From Dasypus novemcinctus (Eukaryota; Chordata; Mammalia; Cingulata; Dasypodidae), in the NCBI RefSeq assembly GCF_030445035.2, contig NC_080688.1, positions 65,071,449-65,135,448 of the forward strand: 64,000 nucleotides of DNA. The letters are read 5' to 3'. The notes beneath the pieces are model-generated. The model was not told the DNA's origin, searched no databases, and saw only the letters and a program-made list of their open reading frames with translations. The position numbers were made by a program, and so were the translations under genes. Position 1 is the stretch's first letter, and each line of letters starts with the position of its first letter. Shown piece by piece: positions 1 to 10,559 of this stretch.

Positions 1-1620
1 TCGAAGGACAATCATAACCACCACCGCCACCGACGTAATGACAACTTTGCCTGCCCCGCTGGCCTCTGGATGGAAGGAGATGGTGATGGAGTTCGACTCA
101 GAGAAGGTCCCCATCGGGGGTGTGTGTGTAAGAGGTACCTGTGTCGGTCAAGACTTGTCTGTGAGCGTGCGCCAGTGCTTGTGAGTGTCCGCCACGTCTG
201 TGCGTGGGTGGGTGTATGGAAGTGGGTGCGTGTGCGCTCGTTGACCTTGGCAGTGCCGAGAGGGAGCTGCCCGCCCCGTTCCCCCCCCCCAGAGACGCCT
301 GCCCCTCCCTCCTCCACCCAGGGGGCTGTGTTGGAGCTTGGAAGAGTCCCCAGGTGTCGCTGGGGAGAGCTGTGGGGTTCAGCCGTGGCCCACCCGACAT
401 GCCTTGGGGCTCCCGGCTGGGGCCGAGAACCCGCCCCCATGGCTCTGCTCCAAGCAGGGTTGGCAAGAAACTGGCAACAACAACAGTGACAGTCACAGCC
501 TCATCTCTTCTATCTCCATGATCTCATTTGATCCTCACACCCGCCCTGCAGGGAGAGGGCAGGCCTGGTGGCCTCCACCTGCGCCAAGTGGACACGCAGT
601 CTGGAGAAGCAGGGGAGCTGCGGACGGTGCCACAGGGCTGGTGATGGATGTGCCGTGCTCAGAGCCTCGGGCGTTGCTGTTTCCACACCCTTGTTTTACA
701 CCTGGGTGCAGAGAGGCGGGGAGGGGGACAGACCCCTGGCCCTCTGCGGACTCAGGGCCAGCTTTGGGTTTCCACCCAACCTTTACTCTCTTGGCTCTCT
801 GGGCCCAGGGCAAGGGGCTGGAGGGTTCAGAACCTGCTTTCCATTTTCCGAATTCCCTGTGGCACCAAAGGGACGCTCGTGTCCCTGGGGACTGCAGTGT
901 GACTCTGCAGACTCCCCGCCAGCTGGATGGCCTCGGGCAGCCCCACAGCCTCCCTGGGCCCGGGCCTCCACCCCTGTTTTCATTGCAGACCAGCCCCGTT
1001 CCCGTGAACCTGACCCCTCGCAGGACGGTGACCTGGTGAGCCCGTGACCCACCGCCCAGTCGGCCCAAGTGGTTTGAGCACCCTATGGGTATGGCCCACC
1101 CAGGCCAACTGCCTGCCCAGTGCCCCGCTGAGGACCCCAGAGGAGGTGAGTGGACAACGGAGCCTTGGAGCAGGGGTTCGCTGCGGCCGGGCTGCCAGCT
1201 GCCAGTTCTGTCCAGTCCCTGTTGGGCAGACTTGACTCTGCCGTGGGTCTCCCATTCCCCTGCATGGCAGGAGGTCAGGCCTGATGTTTGCTGGACTGGC
1301 AGAGGGGTCACCGTGGCTGAGTACTGTGGAGTTCAATGCAGTGGGAGGTGGAGGGACCCATTTCTCAGCTGGGGAGACTGAGGTGGGGCCTCACTCAGAG
1401 GTCAGTGCCCAGCCTGAGACAGGACCTCTGCAGCAACCAGGCAGCTCCGCAGGAAGCCTGCCCCACGGAGCCTCCACTCTGGGCCTTGCCCCGGGCCTGG
1501 CAACAGGGCTCAGGAGTGGGAGCCTGAGGCTCTCCTGGGGAGGCTGGGACAGAATCAAGCCCCTCTTTCCCCTGAGGCCTCTGCTCAGCACCCTTCGCAC
1601 ACCCAGAATAAAGAGCTTTG
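1..1620. other. Intergenic sequence, no gene seen
   Basis: G/C-rich, repeat-poor DNA with a GT-rich patch at 118-240. A probable old MIR remnant, antisense, lies at about 505-600 (CTCATTTGATCCTCACACCC resembles the MIR 3' region). Open frames on both strands are overlapping and have no coding character that I can recognise. Confidence 0.6.
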
Positions 1621-2036
1621 AGGGAAGCAGACGTAGCTCAATGGATAGAGCATCCGTCTACACATGGGAGGTCCGCGGTTCAAACCCCAGGCCTCCTTGA
1701 CCCATGTGGAGCTGGCCCATGCGCAGTGCTGATGCGCACAAAGAGTGCTGTGCCACGCAGGGGTGTCCCCCACGTAGGGGAGCCCCACGCGCAAGGAGTG
1801 CTCCCTGTAAGGAGAGCCGCCCAGCGCGAAAGAAAGTGCAGCCTGCCCAGGAATGGTGCCGCACACACGGAGAGCTGACACAACAAGATGTCGCAACAAA
1901 GAGATACATATTCCCGATGCTGCTGACAAGAATGGGAGCGGACACAGAAGAACACACAGTGAATGGACACAGAGAGCAGATGAGGGGTGGGGGGGAAGGG
2001 AGAGAAATAAATAAAAAATAAATCTTTAAAAAAAAA
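1621..2036 (+). mobile_element. DAS-SINE, full length (armadillo tRNA-Ala-derived)
   Basis: The tRNA-like head carries an A box (GTAGCTCAATGG) and B box (GGTTCAAACCC). It is followed by the long family-specific body (GGAGCTGGCCCATGCGCAG and onwards) and the AAATAAATAA...ATCTTTAAAA tail. Transcribed by RNA polymerase III and moved by L1. No open frame is meaningful. Confidence 0.93.
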
Positions 2037-2420
2037 GAGCCATTGAACCCAGCCCACCCTCTACCTGCACCACACTCCCTGGGGATTGAGCAGTGCCCCC
2101 ACCCATGATGGCCACTCTTCCTCCTCTGTCTCTGAAGCTTGGACCCCATCTCACGCTCTACCCAGGGCCTGCCATGTCATGGGTAAGGAAGGGAAGGGCT
2201 GACCTTAGGAGTAAAGTAGATGAGCTGAGTCTCCCCTCCCCTCCCCATCTTCAGGGCCTCAGTACCCCCAGCATGCCCATTGGGAGCTCCGCGTTCCCTT
2301 TCTGGTCAACAGACTCGAAAATGGCTAGCAGTGTGTCGAACCAATGGTGGGAATTTTTTAAAATGCAGTGTCTCCCCCTCTTCATCCCCAGGCCCTACTT
2401 GCCAGTCACCAAGAATAGTA

Positions 2421-2726
2421 GAGGGAAGCGGACGTGGTTCAACTGATAGAGCGTCCGCCTACCATATGGAGGGTCCAGGGTTCAAACCCAGGGCCCCCTG
2501 ACCCATGTGGTGAGCTGGCCCACGCGCAGTGGTGCTGCACGCACAGAATGCTGTGCCACGCAAGGGTGCCCCCCACGTCGGAGTGCCCCACGCACAAGGA
2601 GTGCGCCCGGCAGGGAGAGCTGCCCCGCACGATGAAAGTACAGCCAGCAGACAATTGGGGCGGGCTGGGGGGAGGCAGGTAAGGGGAGAGAAATAAATAA
2701 AAATAAATCTTTAAAAAATAATAATA
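2421..2726 (+). mobile_element. DAS-SINE, internally shortened
   Basis: Intact head (GTGGTTCAACTGATAGAGCG, B box GGTTCAAACCC) and tail, but the body is about 100 bases shorter than in neighbouring copies. It lacks the section that normally holds the CACACGGAGAGCTGA and CGGACACAGAAGAA blocks. Confidence 0.9.
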
Positions 2727-2867
2727 GCAGACATGTTCTGTCTGTCTTGTTTTTAGTCTTGTTTTCACCTCAGTCACCTGTTCTCACTACCTGTTTGTAG
2801 TACAAACAGTAGACTGTTCTAGTACATTGCGTGGATTAACCTCTTGGAGCCTTATTTATCCCTTCAA

Positions 2868-3048
2868 GCCGATTTTGCCCCCGGGGTCATTGGACAATGT
2901 CTAGAGACGTTTTTGGTTGTCACAATTCAGGAGATCTAGCGGAGAGTGGCCAGAGGTGTTCCTAAATGTGTACCATGTCCAGGATAGCCCCGCAGAACAA
3001 AGAATTATCCAGCCAAAATGTCAGTAGTGTGGAGGCTGAGAAACTCTG
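2868..3048 (+). mobile_element. MER20 (hAT-Charlie DNA transposon remnant)
   Basis: It matches the MER20 consensus layout: GATTTTGCCCCCGGGG, then GACAATGTCTAGAGACGTTT, a centre with AGCCCCGCAGAACAAAGAAT and the end GGAGGCTGAGAAACTCTG. This is an old placental non-autonomous element. The family is known for contributing regulatory sequence in placental mammals. Confidence 0.85.
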
Positions 3049-3059
3049 TGCCCAGCCTT

Positions 3060-3185
3060 AGAGTCTAAGGTAAGGTCTGTGATCATCGTCCCCCTTTAAC
3101 GTTTAGGAAACTGAGGCCCAGAGAAGTTAAGTAACTTTCCCAAGATCACGTAGCCAGTCAGCTGGTGGTTTTAACTCAAGCACTC
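3060..3185 (-). mobile_element. MIR SINE remnant
   Basis: Antisense MIR core: GGAAACTGAGGCCCAGAGAA followed by GTTAAGTAACTTTCCCAAGA and a CACGTAGCCAGTCAG block. Confidence 0.8.
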
Positions 3186-3189
3186 TGGC

Positions 3190-4614
3190 ACCACAATCCA
3201 CACTTTGGGCCCCTGCCCTCTTCGACCTCACCTTGTGGCAGTCTCAGGAGCCCTTCCTTGTGCGCAGTGAAGTCTGCCCACCTGCAGCCCTCAGGTCTCC
3301 CAGCCATAGAGAGGAGTGGCCCCCTCTGGCCCAGGTGAGGTCTCAGGTCCCTGTGCCACATTCCACCACCCCTGAGAACCTGGGGTGCCCAGCACCAGGC
3401 CTATCCTAGTCCACAGCCCAGGACCTCTCTCCTCTGAACCGGGCGCCAGCCGCATGTGGGCTGCCACCTCCCGTGCAGGGCCCTGTGTGGAGTGGAAAGG
3501 TGACAGGGACAGGGCCACACCTGCATTCCCACCACGCCAGGCCCATGGCCCTGAACACACAGGTGGGCCGTGGTCAGCCCTCTCTGGCTTGGCCTGTGAC
3601 GTGGGCGGGGGCCCGAGGTTCTGGTGTAGAGAGGAGACTGCTGGACAGATGGGAGGCTGGGGCGCCGGCTGCCCCAGGCACCACGGGGCCTGGGCTGCAG
3701 AGGAAGCGGTCGTTGAAATGAGGAAGCTGCTGGGGCCCCAGACAGCAGGGCAGAGGAAGAAGCCCTGCACGGAGGGAGGGGGATGCAGGACGCCACACTG
3801 GTGTCTCGCTACCCCAGCCTCTGCTCAGCCAGACTGCCGGCCACCCTCCCACTTGTGAGACAGCTGGCCAGGGAGAGGGGGCCGCGGCTGGACCAGGGGC
3901 AGGGAAAAGCCAGCGGGCACAGCAAGAAGCCCCCTCCTCGCTGGCCCTCTGGGGGCAGGTGGCAGGGAGGGAGGCATGCCCCTGCTCCCCGCCCACTCTG
4001 ATGGGCAGGGTCTTACACCATCCAAGGTTCCCCAAGAGATCCTGCGGCCTGTCACCTGTCTGCTGGGGGGGCTACAGTGAGGAAGGGGGGGAGAGATGGC
4101 AGGGGGAGGCACAAGCCGTAAACAGGAAGAGACCCTCAAGGGGATGTGAAATTGAGACATCACGAGATGAAAACCCACAGAGAAGGAAGCCAAAACCAGA
4201 GGTAGGGAGTGCTCCCTGCAGAACCCCCTAGCAGGCAGCACACGGCCTCCACCTTCCAGGCTGGGCGCCCCCCTCCTCCCACGGCTGCCCAGTTCTGGGG
4301 AGCAGCTCCCTCAGGCCTTTCTGAGGCCTTGCTTGGCCTCACAGCCACCCCGAGGGGCCAGGCCTGCTGCCCTGGCAGTGTGGGCAGGTCCTCCCAGTGC
4401 TTCGAGATGTATAACCAGCCCCCGAGTCCTCGCTTCCTGAAGGGAAAGTGCTCCCGTTCGCCTCTGCAGGAGGCCCTCTTAGGACCTGCTTAAAGGAAGG
4501 CAGAGAGGCAGGAGGAGCCGTAATGAAAAGTACATTTATTTTACTTCACATACATTACCACGTTCATTACCACGTCCCCAGCACTTCTAACGGTGCTGAG
4601 CACGAGCCTGTGTT
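3190..4614. other. Intergenic sequence, no gene or clear repeat
   Basis: G/C-rich unique-looking sequence. Open frames on both strands are short and overlapping, with no recognisable protein. Confidence 0.5.
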
Positions 4615-4626
4615 AAAAATGATTGG

Positions 4627-5040
4627 GGGGAAGCAGACTTGGCCTAATGGATAGGGCGTCCGCCTACCACATGGGAGGTCCACGGTTCAAACCCTGGGCC
4701 TCCTTGACCCGTGTGGAGCTGGCCCAAGTGCAATGCTGATGCGCACAAGGAGTGCCGTGCCATGCTGGGGTGTCCCCCATGTAGGGGAGTCCCATGCTCA
4801 AGGAGTGTGCCCTGTAAGGAGAGCTGCCCAGCGCAAAAGAAAGTTCAACCTGCCCAGAAATGGTGCCGCACACACGGAGAGCTGACACAACAAGATGACA
4901 CAACAAAAAGAAACACAGATTCCCGGTGCCGCTGATAAGGATAGACGCGGTCACAGAAGAATACAGCGAATGGACACAGAAAGCAGACAACCTGGGGCGG
5001 GGGAATAAATTTTTTAAAATAAATAAATAAATCTTTTTAA
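4627..5040 (+). mobile_element. DAS-SINE, full length, first of a tandem pair
   Basis: Head with CTTGGCCTAATGGATAGGGC and B box GGTTCAAACCC, complete body, AAATAAATAAATAAATCTTT tail. It is flanked by near-identical AAAAATGATTGG (4615-4626) and AAAAATGAATGG (5041-5052) target duplications. Confidence 0.92.
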
Positions 5041-5050
5041 AAAAATGAAT

Positions 5051-5459
5051 GGGGGAGGCGGATGTGGCTCAACTGATAGAGCGTCTGCCTACCATATAGG
5101 AGGTCCAGGGTTCGATACCCAGGGCCTCCTGACCCATGTGGTGAGCTGGCCAACACGCAGTCCTGCCACGCGCAAGGAGTGCCGTGCCATGCAGGGGTGT
5201 CCCCCGCATAGGGGAGCCCCATGCTCAAGTAGTATGCCCCACAAGGAGAGCTGCCTGGCACAAAAAAAGCACACCTAGGAATGGTGCCACACACGTGGAG
5301 AGCTGATGCATCAGTGATGCAACGAAAAAAAGACAGATTCCCGGTGCCGCCAAGAATGCAAGTGGACATAGAAGAACACACACTGAATAGACACAATAGA
5401 GAAGACAATGGGGTGGGGGGGAATAAATAACTCTTTTAAAAATAAATAAATAAATAAAA
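5051..5459 (+). mobile_element. DAS-SINE, full length, second of a tandem pair
   Basis: Starts GGGGGAGGCGGATGTGGCTC directly after the target duplication of the preceding copy. The B box is GGTTCGATACCC and the tail is (AAAT)n. It has more substitutions and small deletions than the first copy. Confidence 0.9.
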
Positions 5460-5504
5460 TGCTTATTGGAATGGGTAATCCAATCCAATAAGGGAGACAC
5501 TTTC

Positions 5505-5610
5505 GTTATTCCCATTTACAGATGCACCAACTCAGGCACTGAGATGCCATTTACTTGCCCAGGATCACACAGCAGTCTGATTTAAGAGTCCATACTCTTT
5601 ACTCACTCCT
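5505..5610 (-). mobile_element. MIR SINE remnant
   Basis: Antisense MIR: CATTTACAGATGCACCAACT, then TTGCCCAGGATCACACAGCA. Diverged. Confidence 0.65.
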
Positions 5611-5860
5611 TGTTTCTCTGGCACCCTGGTTTTTTTTCTTTTGTAGCACTTCTTACAATTTGTAATTTTATATTTTAAATTCCTCAAGAGGGTAAGCATT
5701 TGGGGGACAAACAGGTCTCAACAGATTGCCAGTTCTCAAATATATTTAAATGAATATTTATTGAATCTATTATAGGCCAGGCCTGAATGTGTAAGAGGCA
5801 GTGCAATTATTTAATACAGGGCCTGACTCACGGTGGGAATCAATTAGATATTTGTTCTTT

Positions 5861-5932
5861 GGATGGATGGATGGATGGATAGATGGATGGATGGATGGAA
5901 AAAAAGATGGTGGGTGGGTGGGTGGATGGGGA
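5861..5932 (+). repeat. (GGAT)n / (GGTG)n microsatellite
   Basis: Eight or more GGAT units with one GATA interruption, then AAAAAAAGA and GGTGGGTGGGTGGGTGG. Likely length-variable. Confidence 0.95.
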
Positions 5933-6119
5933 GATAGGTGGGGACCTGGGTGGACAGGGCGTGGTTCTGGAAAAAGGCTGGCTGGGCCTGCCCAGGGCCG
6001 CTGAGCTCTGGTTGCACCCCCCTGGCCTAGTCATCTTCCTCCTCCTGTCCCCCTCCCCACCTGCGCCAGCTCCAGCCCCATCACCCACTGAGACCACCCT
6101 ACTGCACAACCCCTCCTTT

Positions 6120-6400
6120 CTTCCTCCATCACGGCTGTCGGAACGGTCCCATACTTTAAGGCCTTGCGAAGCCCCACCCCCTCCAGGAAGTCTTCCTGGC
6201 CCATGGGGTCTGCTCCTGTCCCTCTCACTTTCTGAGGCTGACCTTTATTCCGTGCATTATTTGATGGACGGCCCACACCCTCACCAAGAGTTCCCCAACA
6301 GTTGTTCCTGTCAGAACATCAAGACCTGGAGCTCTGGCGAGGCAGGAACCTTGGCTCCCTCCCTGTCTGCTGTCCCCAGTGGCCATTCTGTGGCCCTGGG
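6120..6400 (+). mobile_element. L2 LINE 3' remnant (weak)
   Basis: Diverged sequence with L2-like order: CCAGGAAGTCTTCCTGGCCC, a CACTTTCTGAGGC block, then a GAGGCAGGAACC tail block. The call rests on partial similarity to the L2 3' end. Confidence 0.4.
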
Positions 6401-6534
6401 TGAAGCCCAGGAGCAGCCACTTCTTTGGCCACATGAGCGGAAGTGGCCTCTCCCTTGGCGAGAGCAGTGGAGCCAGGCAAAGGGCTCACTAGGGGCCCTG
6501 GCAGGAGGACGACCTCAGCCACGAAGCCCCCCAG

Positions 6535-6750
6535 CAGCCACCGGCCCCGAGGCAGGAGGAGCTGGGACGTCGCCTGACCCCCTGGCCGGGCGGGGGCTGG
6601 GCCGGTCTGGGGGCGCAGGCAGGGGGCAGCGAGGGGCGGGCGCCACGGGCCTGGAGCAGACGCCTCCCGCCCCTCCCGAGCCCGGGCCAGCAGCCCCCAG
6701 GCAGGCTGGAGGCCTGTTTGCCTTGGCCCTCGGCCAGCGCGGCCCCGCCA
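6535..6750. other. Orphan GC-rich, CpG-rich patch
   Basis: A 215-bp local peak of G+C with several CpGs and GGGCGGGC-type GC boxes (GGGGCGGGCGCC), surrounded by lower-GC sequence. No gene start is recognised. Confidence 0.5.
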
Positions 6751-7582
6751 GTGAGTAATGCGTGAGGACTGCCTGGCTCCAGTTCAAGGGAAACGGGCTG
6801 GAGACCGGGCCTCCTCGGCTGCTCGGGGCTAGGTCCCGGGGGCTGCTTCCCAGAAAGAGGCCGCCTCAGGGCCCCGGCCAGGCCCGTCGCTCCCGCTCCC
6901 CCTTTTCTCTCTGCCTTCCTCCTCCCTCGAGTCCAGGGAGAGGCAGGTCCTGAGCCCCCAGAAAAAGACCTTCAAGCTTGGTCCAAGACCCGAGCCACTC
7001 TCTGGTCTCTTCAAGCCACCTAGGGCACAGGTCTGGGAGCTGCTGGCAGGGAGTTCATAGGAGTTCAGGGGGCAAGGCAGGGGGCAGGCGGGGAGAGGAA
7101 GCTGCAGAGGAGCTGGGCGCCCCTGGAAGGCTCTGGACAAGGACACTGAGACCCAAGAGAAGAGAAGAAGCCACCCAAACCCATAGAGCGCTACTGCAGC
7201 CTCCTGACTGCAGGGGCCCCCGGCTGTGGGGCCCGGCACCCTGCTTCTCCCATAGGGGGACCCTGATTTGAAAACTGCATGGCTCTCCTTAGGGAGAGAT
7301 CCTGCCTAGGACATTTCTATTGAGAGGTCTGGGCCTTCTGGCGCATCTCAAGGGCTTCTGTCACCTCACCCTCTGTTCCCATGCACGACGTGCGCATGGG
7401 AGGACAGCGTGATCCTCCCAGCACCCAACCGGGGAGAAGTTCCCAGCCCCCCACTCCTGGCGGGGATGGCTGTGCACCCAGCCACGCCACTCCGTCCACC
7501 CAGGCCTCTATCTGTGCCCACTCTTCCTAGTTGCAGACTACAGAGAATCCTTGTGGCCGAGTTAAGCACCAAAGAAAAGTCA

Positions 7583-8036
7583 TAAACGGAGGCACTGAGA
7601 GACACAGACACAGGAAAAGGAAGCCGGCCCGTGAGAGAGGACCAGAGGATTGCCTAACACAAGCCGGCAAGAGGCTGGGTGCACAGAGCAGCTCAGGAGA
7701 GGAGCCCTGCTAGGTGCCTGAGAGCTCACGGCTGAGCTCAGGGAGAGAGCAGAGCAGCCGAGACTGATGGAGGAGGCCTAGAAAGAGACAAGCCCTGTGC
7801 CTGGCTGCTTACAGCTGGGCTCTGGGAGCTGGACCCCAAGAGGCTGTGAGTCCGGAGGGAAAGCTGAGAGCTCAGCAGAGACCAGTGGCCATGGCTTTGC
7901 CACATGCCCAGACAACAGGTCAACAGAAGCTGACTTTGGTGAGAAAGCACCACTTATGGCACCTCAAATTGGACTTTTCATGGCCTTAGAACTGTAAACT
8001 TTTACCCAGATAAATCCCCTTTAAAAAGCCAAAAAG
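7583..8036 (+). mobile_element. Unassigned non-tRNA retroposon, copy A (454 bp)
   Basis: It is flanked by a perfect 12-bp direct repeat AAAGAAAAGTCA (7571-7582 and 8037-8048), the size of an L1-type target duplication. The right end has TTGGACTTTTCATGGCCTTA, a GATAAATCCCCTTTAAAA polyadenylation-like tail and a short A-rich end. There is no tRNA head. The 3' part is related to 12200-12354. I recognise the 3' end as a common xenarthran repeat type but cannot name the family; origin from an LTR transcript is possible. Confidence 0.65.
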
Positions 8037-8573
8037 AAAGAAAAGTCAGTGCCCAATCCTGGGTAGGACATGGACCCTACTGGCAGGCCGGAGGACCAGG
8101 CCCACAGGCTCCGCAGCAGATGTGGCTGCCAAAACCACACCCCAGCCCTGGCCACTTGAGCCCCAGAGAACTAAATGACTTTCCCCACCCCCAACATCAA
8201 CACTGGACACCAAAGACGGGACCCTGCTCTTGGCCCCACCATTCCTACTGCCCCCCAGAAACAGGATGTGGCCACGGCCCACCACTGGCACGATCCTCCT
8301 GTATCCCTGCTTCTCCGTTCCCAGGCTCCTGATTCCAAGACCAGAGTGGGGTGTCTGACTGGCCCACCCCAGGTCATATGCCTGTTCTTGGCCATAAGGG
8401 AAAGATCTCTTGCTCCTTAGCCTTCCACCATGGCTCAAGTAAGGAGAATTCCCCTAACCAGGTAGAGAGCCCAGATGTGGGCAAATCAATAGCAAACATC
8501 CTCTTGATTGAGTTGCCCCACCTCTGATCCTTGCCAATCCCATGCTCTGCCCAGGCTTTTAAAAGTGAAAAAT

Positions 8574-8995
8574 GGGGAAGCAGATTTGGTTCAACTGTTA
8601 AGAGCATCCGCCTACCACATGGGAGGTCCAGGGTTCAATCCTAGGGCCTCCTGACCCATGTGGTGAGCTGGCCCATGCGCAGTGCTGATGCGCGCAAGGA
8701 GTACCATGTCACGCAGGGGTGTCCCCTGTGTAGGGGAGCCCCATGCACAAGGAATGCGCCCTGTAAGGAGAGCTGCCCCACGCAAAAAAAGTGCAGCCTG
8801 CCCAGGAGTGGTGCTGCACACACAGAGAACTAACACAGCAAGATGATGCAACAAAAAAGAGACAAAATTTCCTGTGCCACCAACGGTGCAAGCAGACACA
8901 GAAGAACACACAGTGAGTGGACACAGAGAGCAGACAACAGGGGATGGGGGGAAGGGGAGAAAAATAAATAAAATATATCTTTAAAAAGAAAAGAG
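8574..8995 (+). mobile_element. DAS-SINE, full length
   Basis: Head GGGGAAGCAGATTTGGTTCA with B box GGTTCAATCCT, full body, AAATAAATAAAATATATCTTT tail. Point changes and small indels suggest moderate age. Confidence 0.92.
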
Positions 8996-9308
8996 AGACA
9001 ATAAATGCAAACCTAGTACACTACTTGACTCAACAGCAAACCATATTGGCATAGTTCTAATGATGTAAGTATTGACTATTGATGAGAAAGGAAGCAGTAG
9101 AAAGGTACAAGAGAGCAAAATCCCCAACTAGAAAGTTATTAGAAAACTAAATGATAATATCTAAAATTGATATATCAAGAAGTAGCAGAATAAGGTTATG
9201 ATTTAGAGATATGGTGATATAATCACATTTCTAATCTAAGTTATCCTAGAAGGGTAGCAAGGGAAAAATGAGGAAAAGGGCTTTAACATTTTTACTTAAC
9301 ACACTTCT

Positions 9309-9721
9309 TTTTTTTTTTTTTAGATTTATTTTACTTCTCATCCCTTCCCCCCGCCCCCAGTTGTCTGTTCTCTGTGTCCATTTGCTGTGTGTTCTTTGTC
9401 CGCTTCTGTTGTTGTCAGCAGCACTGGGAATCTGTGTTTCTTTTTGTTGCATCATCTTGTTGTGTCAGCTCTCCGTGTGTGCGGCACCATTCCTGGGCAG
9501 GCTGCACTTTGTTTTGCGCTGGGTGGCTCTCCTTACGGGGTGCATTTCTTGCGTGTGGGGCTCCCCTACGTGGGGGACACCCCTGCATGGCATGGCACTC
9601 TTTGCACGCACCAGCACTGCACGTGGGCCAGCTCCACACTGGTCAAGGAGGCCCAGGGTTTGAACCGTGGACCTCCCATGTGGTAGACGGATGCCCTAAC
9701 CACTGGGCCAAGTCCACTTCC
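9309..9721 (-). mobile_element. DAS-SINE, full length, with 14-bp target duplication
   Basis: Antisense copy starting with a T-tract and AGATTTATTTTA, ending at the head (GGGCCAAGTCCACTTCCC). Perfect flanking repeats CTTAACACACTTCT (9295-9308 and 9722-9735) mark a fairly recent L1-mediated insertion. Confidence 0.95.
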
Positions 9722-9799
9722 CTTAACACACTTCTGTACCTTTAGAATGATTGATGAAAAAATATATTTTTAAAAACATTTTAAACCAATAAAACATAA

Positions 9800-10000
9800 A
9801 AATACTGGGGGAACAAAGAGAAGTATACTGATAAATACCAAAAGAAACAGCAGGAAGAGTTGGAAGGATTGCTTCTGGGGAGTGATACTGGAGGGAAGAG
9901 AGAGAGGACAGCAGAGTGCTGCTTTTCATTATAAACCTTTCAGTAGTATTTGACTTTTTACATTTTGTGCATGAATTACTTTGGAAAAACTCAAGTGAAA
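9800..10000 (+). mobile_element. Old L1 3'UTR remnant (weak)
   Basis: A/T-rich sequence with the order GGATTGCTTCTGGGGAGTGA, a purine-rich stretch, then TATTTGACTTTTTACATTTT, as in the 3'UTR of old mammalian L1. Diverged; family not resolved. Confidence 0.45.
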
Positions 10001-10243
10001 ATAAGTGGCCACAAAGACTAAAAAACCATGAGAAAAAGTAGGCAAAGGACATAAACAAGAAATTCACAGAAAGAAATACTAATGAAAAAAAGTTCACCCT
10101 CACGAATAATGAAAGAAAACATCAGAAGTAGCTGTGCCTTTGCAGACCTGGAAACATGTTCCCTTTATATTGTTCAGTGTGTCTATGGGGCGGTGGGCAG
10201 TTTACAAAACAACATTATATTTTTATTTTATTACTTTTTAAGT

Positions 10244-10297
10244 ATTCATTCCACAAACTTTCTTTGAGCACCTACTATGTAGTAGGCACTTAAAAAT
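10244..10297 (-). mobile_element. L2 3'-end fragment, host of the SINE at 10307
   Basis: ATTCATTCCACAAACTTTCT then TTGAGCACCTACTATGTAGT is the complement of the L2 3' end. It is cut by the dimeric DAS-SINE insertion. Confidence 0.6.
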
Positions 10298-10306
10298 GTA
10301 TAGAGA

Positions 10307-10543
10307 GAACGAATGTGACTTAAGCAGTTGAGTGCCCACCTCCCACATGGGAGATCACAGTTTCGGTTCCCAGTGCCTCCTAAAGAAAAAAGAGGCAATG
10401 AGCAAAAACAACAAGCAGACAATGAGCAAACAAGCAAACAAGCAAAACAGACAAAGGAACAACTCAGGGGAACTGATATTGCTCAGTGGTTGAATGTTGG
10501 CCTCCCACATACAAGGCACCGGTACCTCAAAAAAAAAAAAAAA
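10307..10543 (+). mobile_element. Dimeric DAS-SINE (two tRNA-Ala-like units)
   Basis: Unit 1 (10307-10380) has an ATGTGACTTAAGCAGTTGAG head and a CGGTTCCCAG end. An A-rich CAAACAAGCAAAC linker follows, then unit 2 (about 10460-10528) with ATATTGCTCAGTGGTTGAAT and a poly(A) tail. Flanking 9-bp repeats GTATAGAGA (10298-10306 and 10544-10552) show that the dimer inserted as one unit. Dimers are a described DAS class. Confidence 0.85.
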
Positions 10544-10559
10544 GTATAGAGAAAAGTCT

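Noticed and set aside
1621..1700. tRNA gene suggested by A and B boxes in the DAS-SINE heads
   Set aside because: The units lack a proper acceptor stem and are attached to the SINE body and tail, so they are retroposons rather than tRNA genes.
9309..9721. Cysteine/serine-rich open frames of 60-130 codons recurring across the window
   Set aside because: They are the same antisense translation of the DAS-SINE body in every copy and do not represent a gene family.
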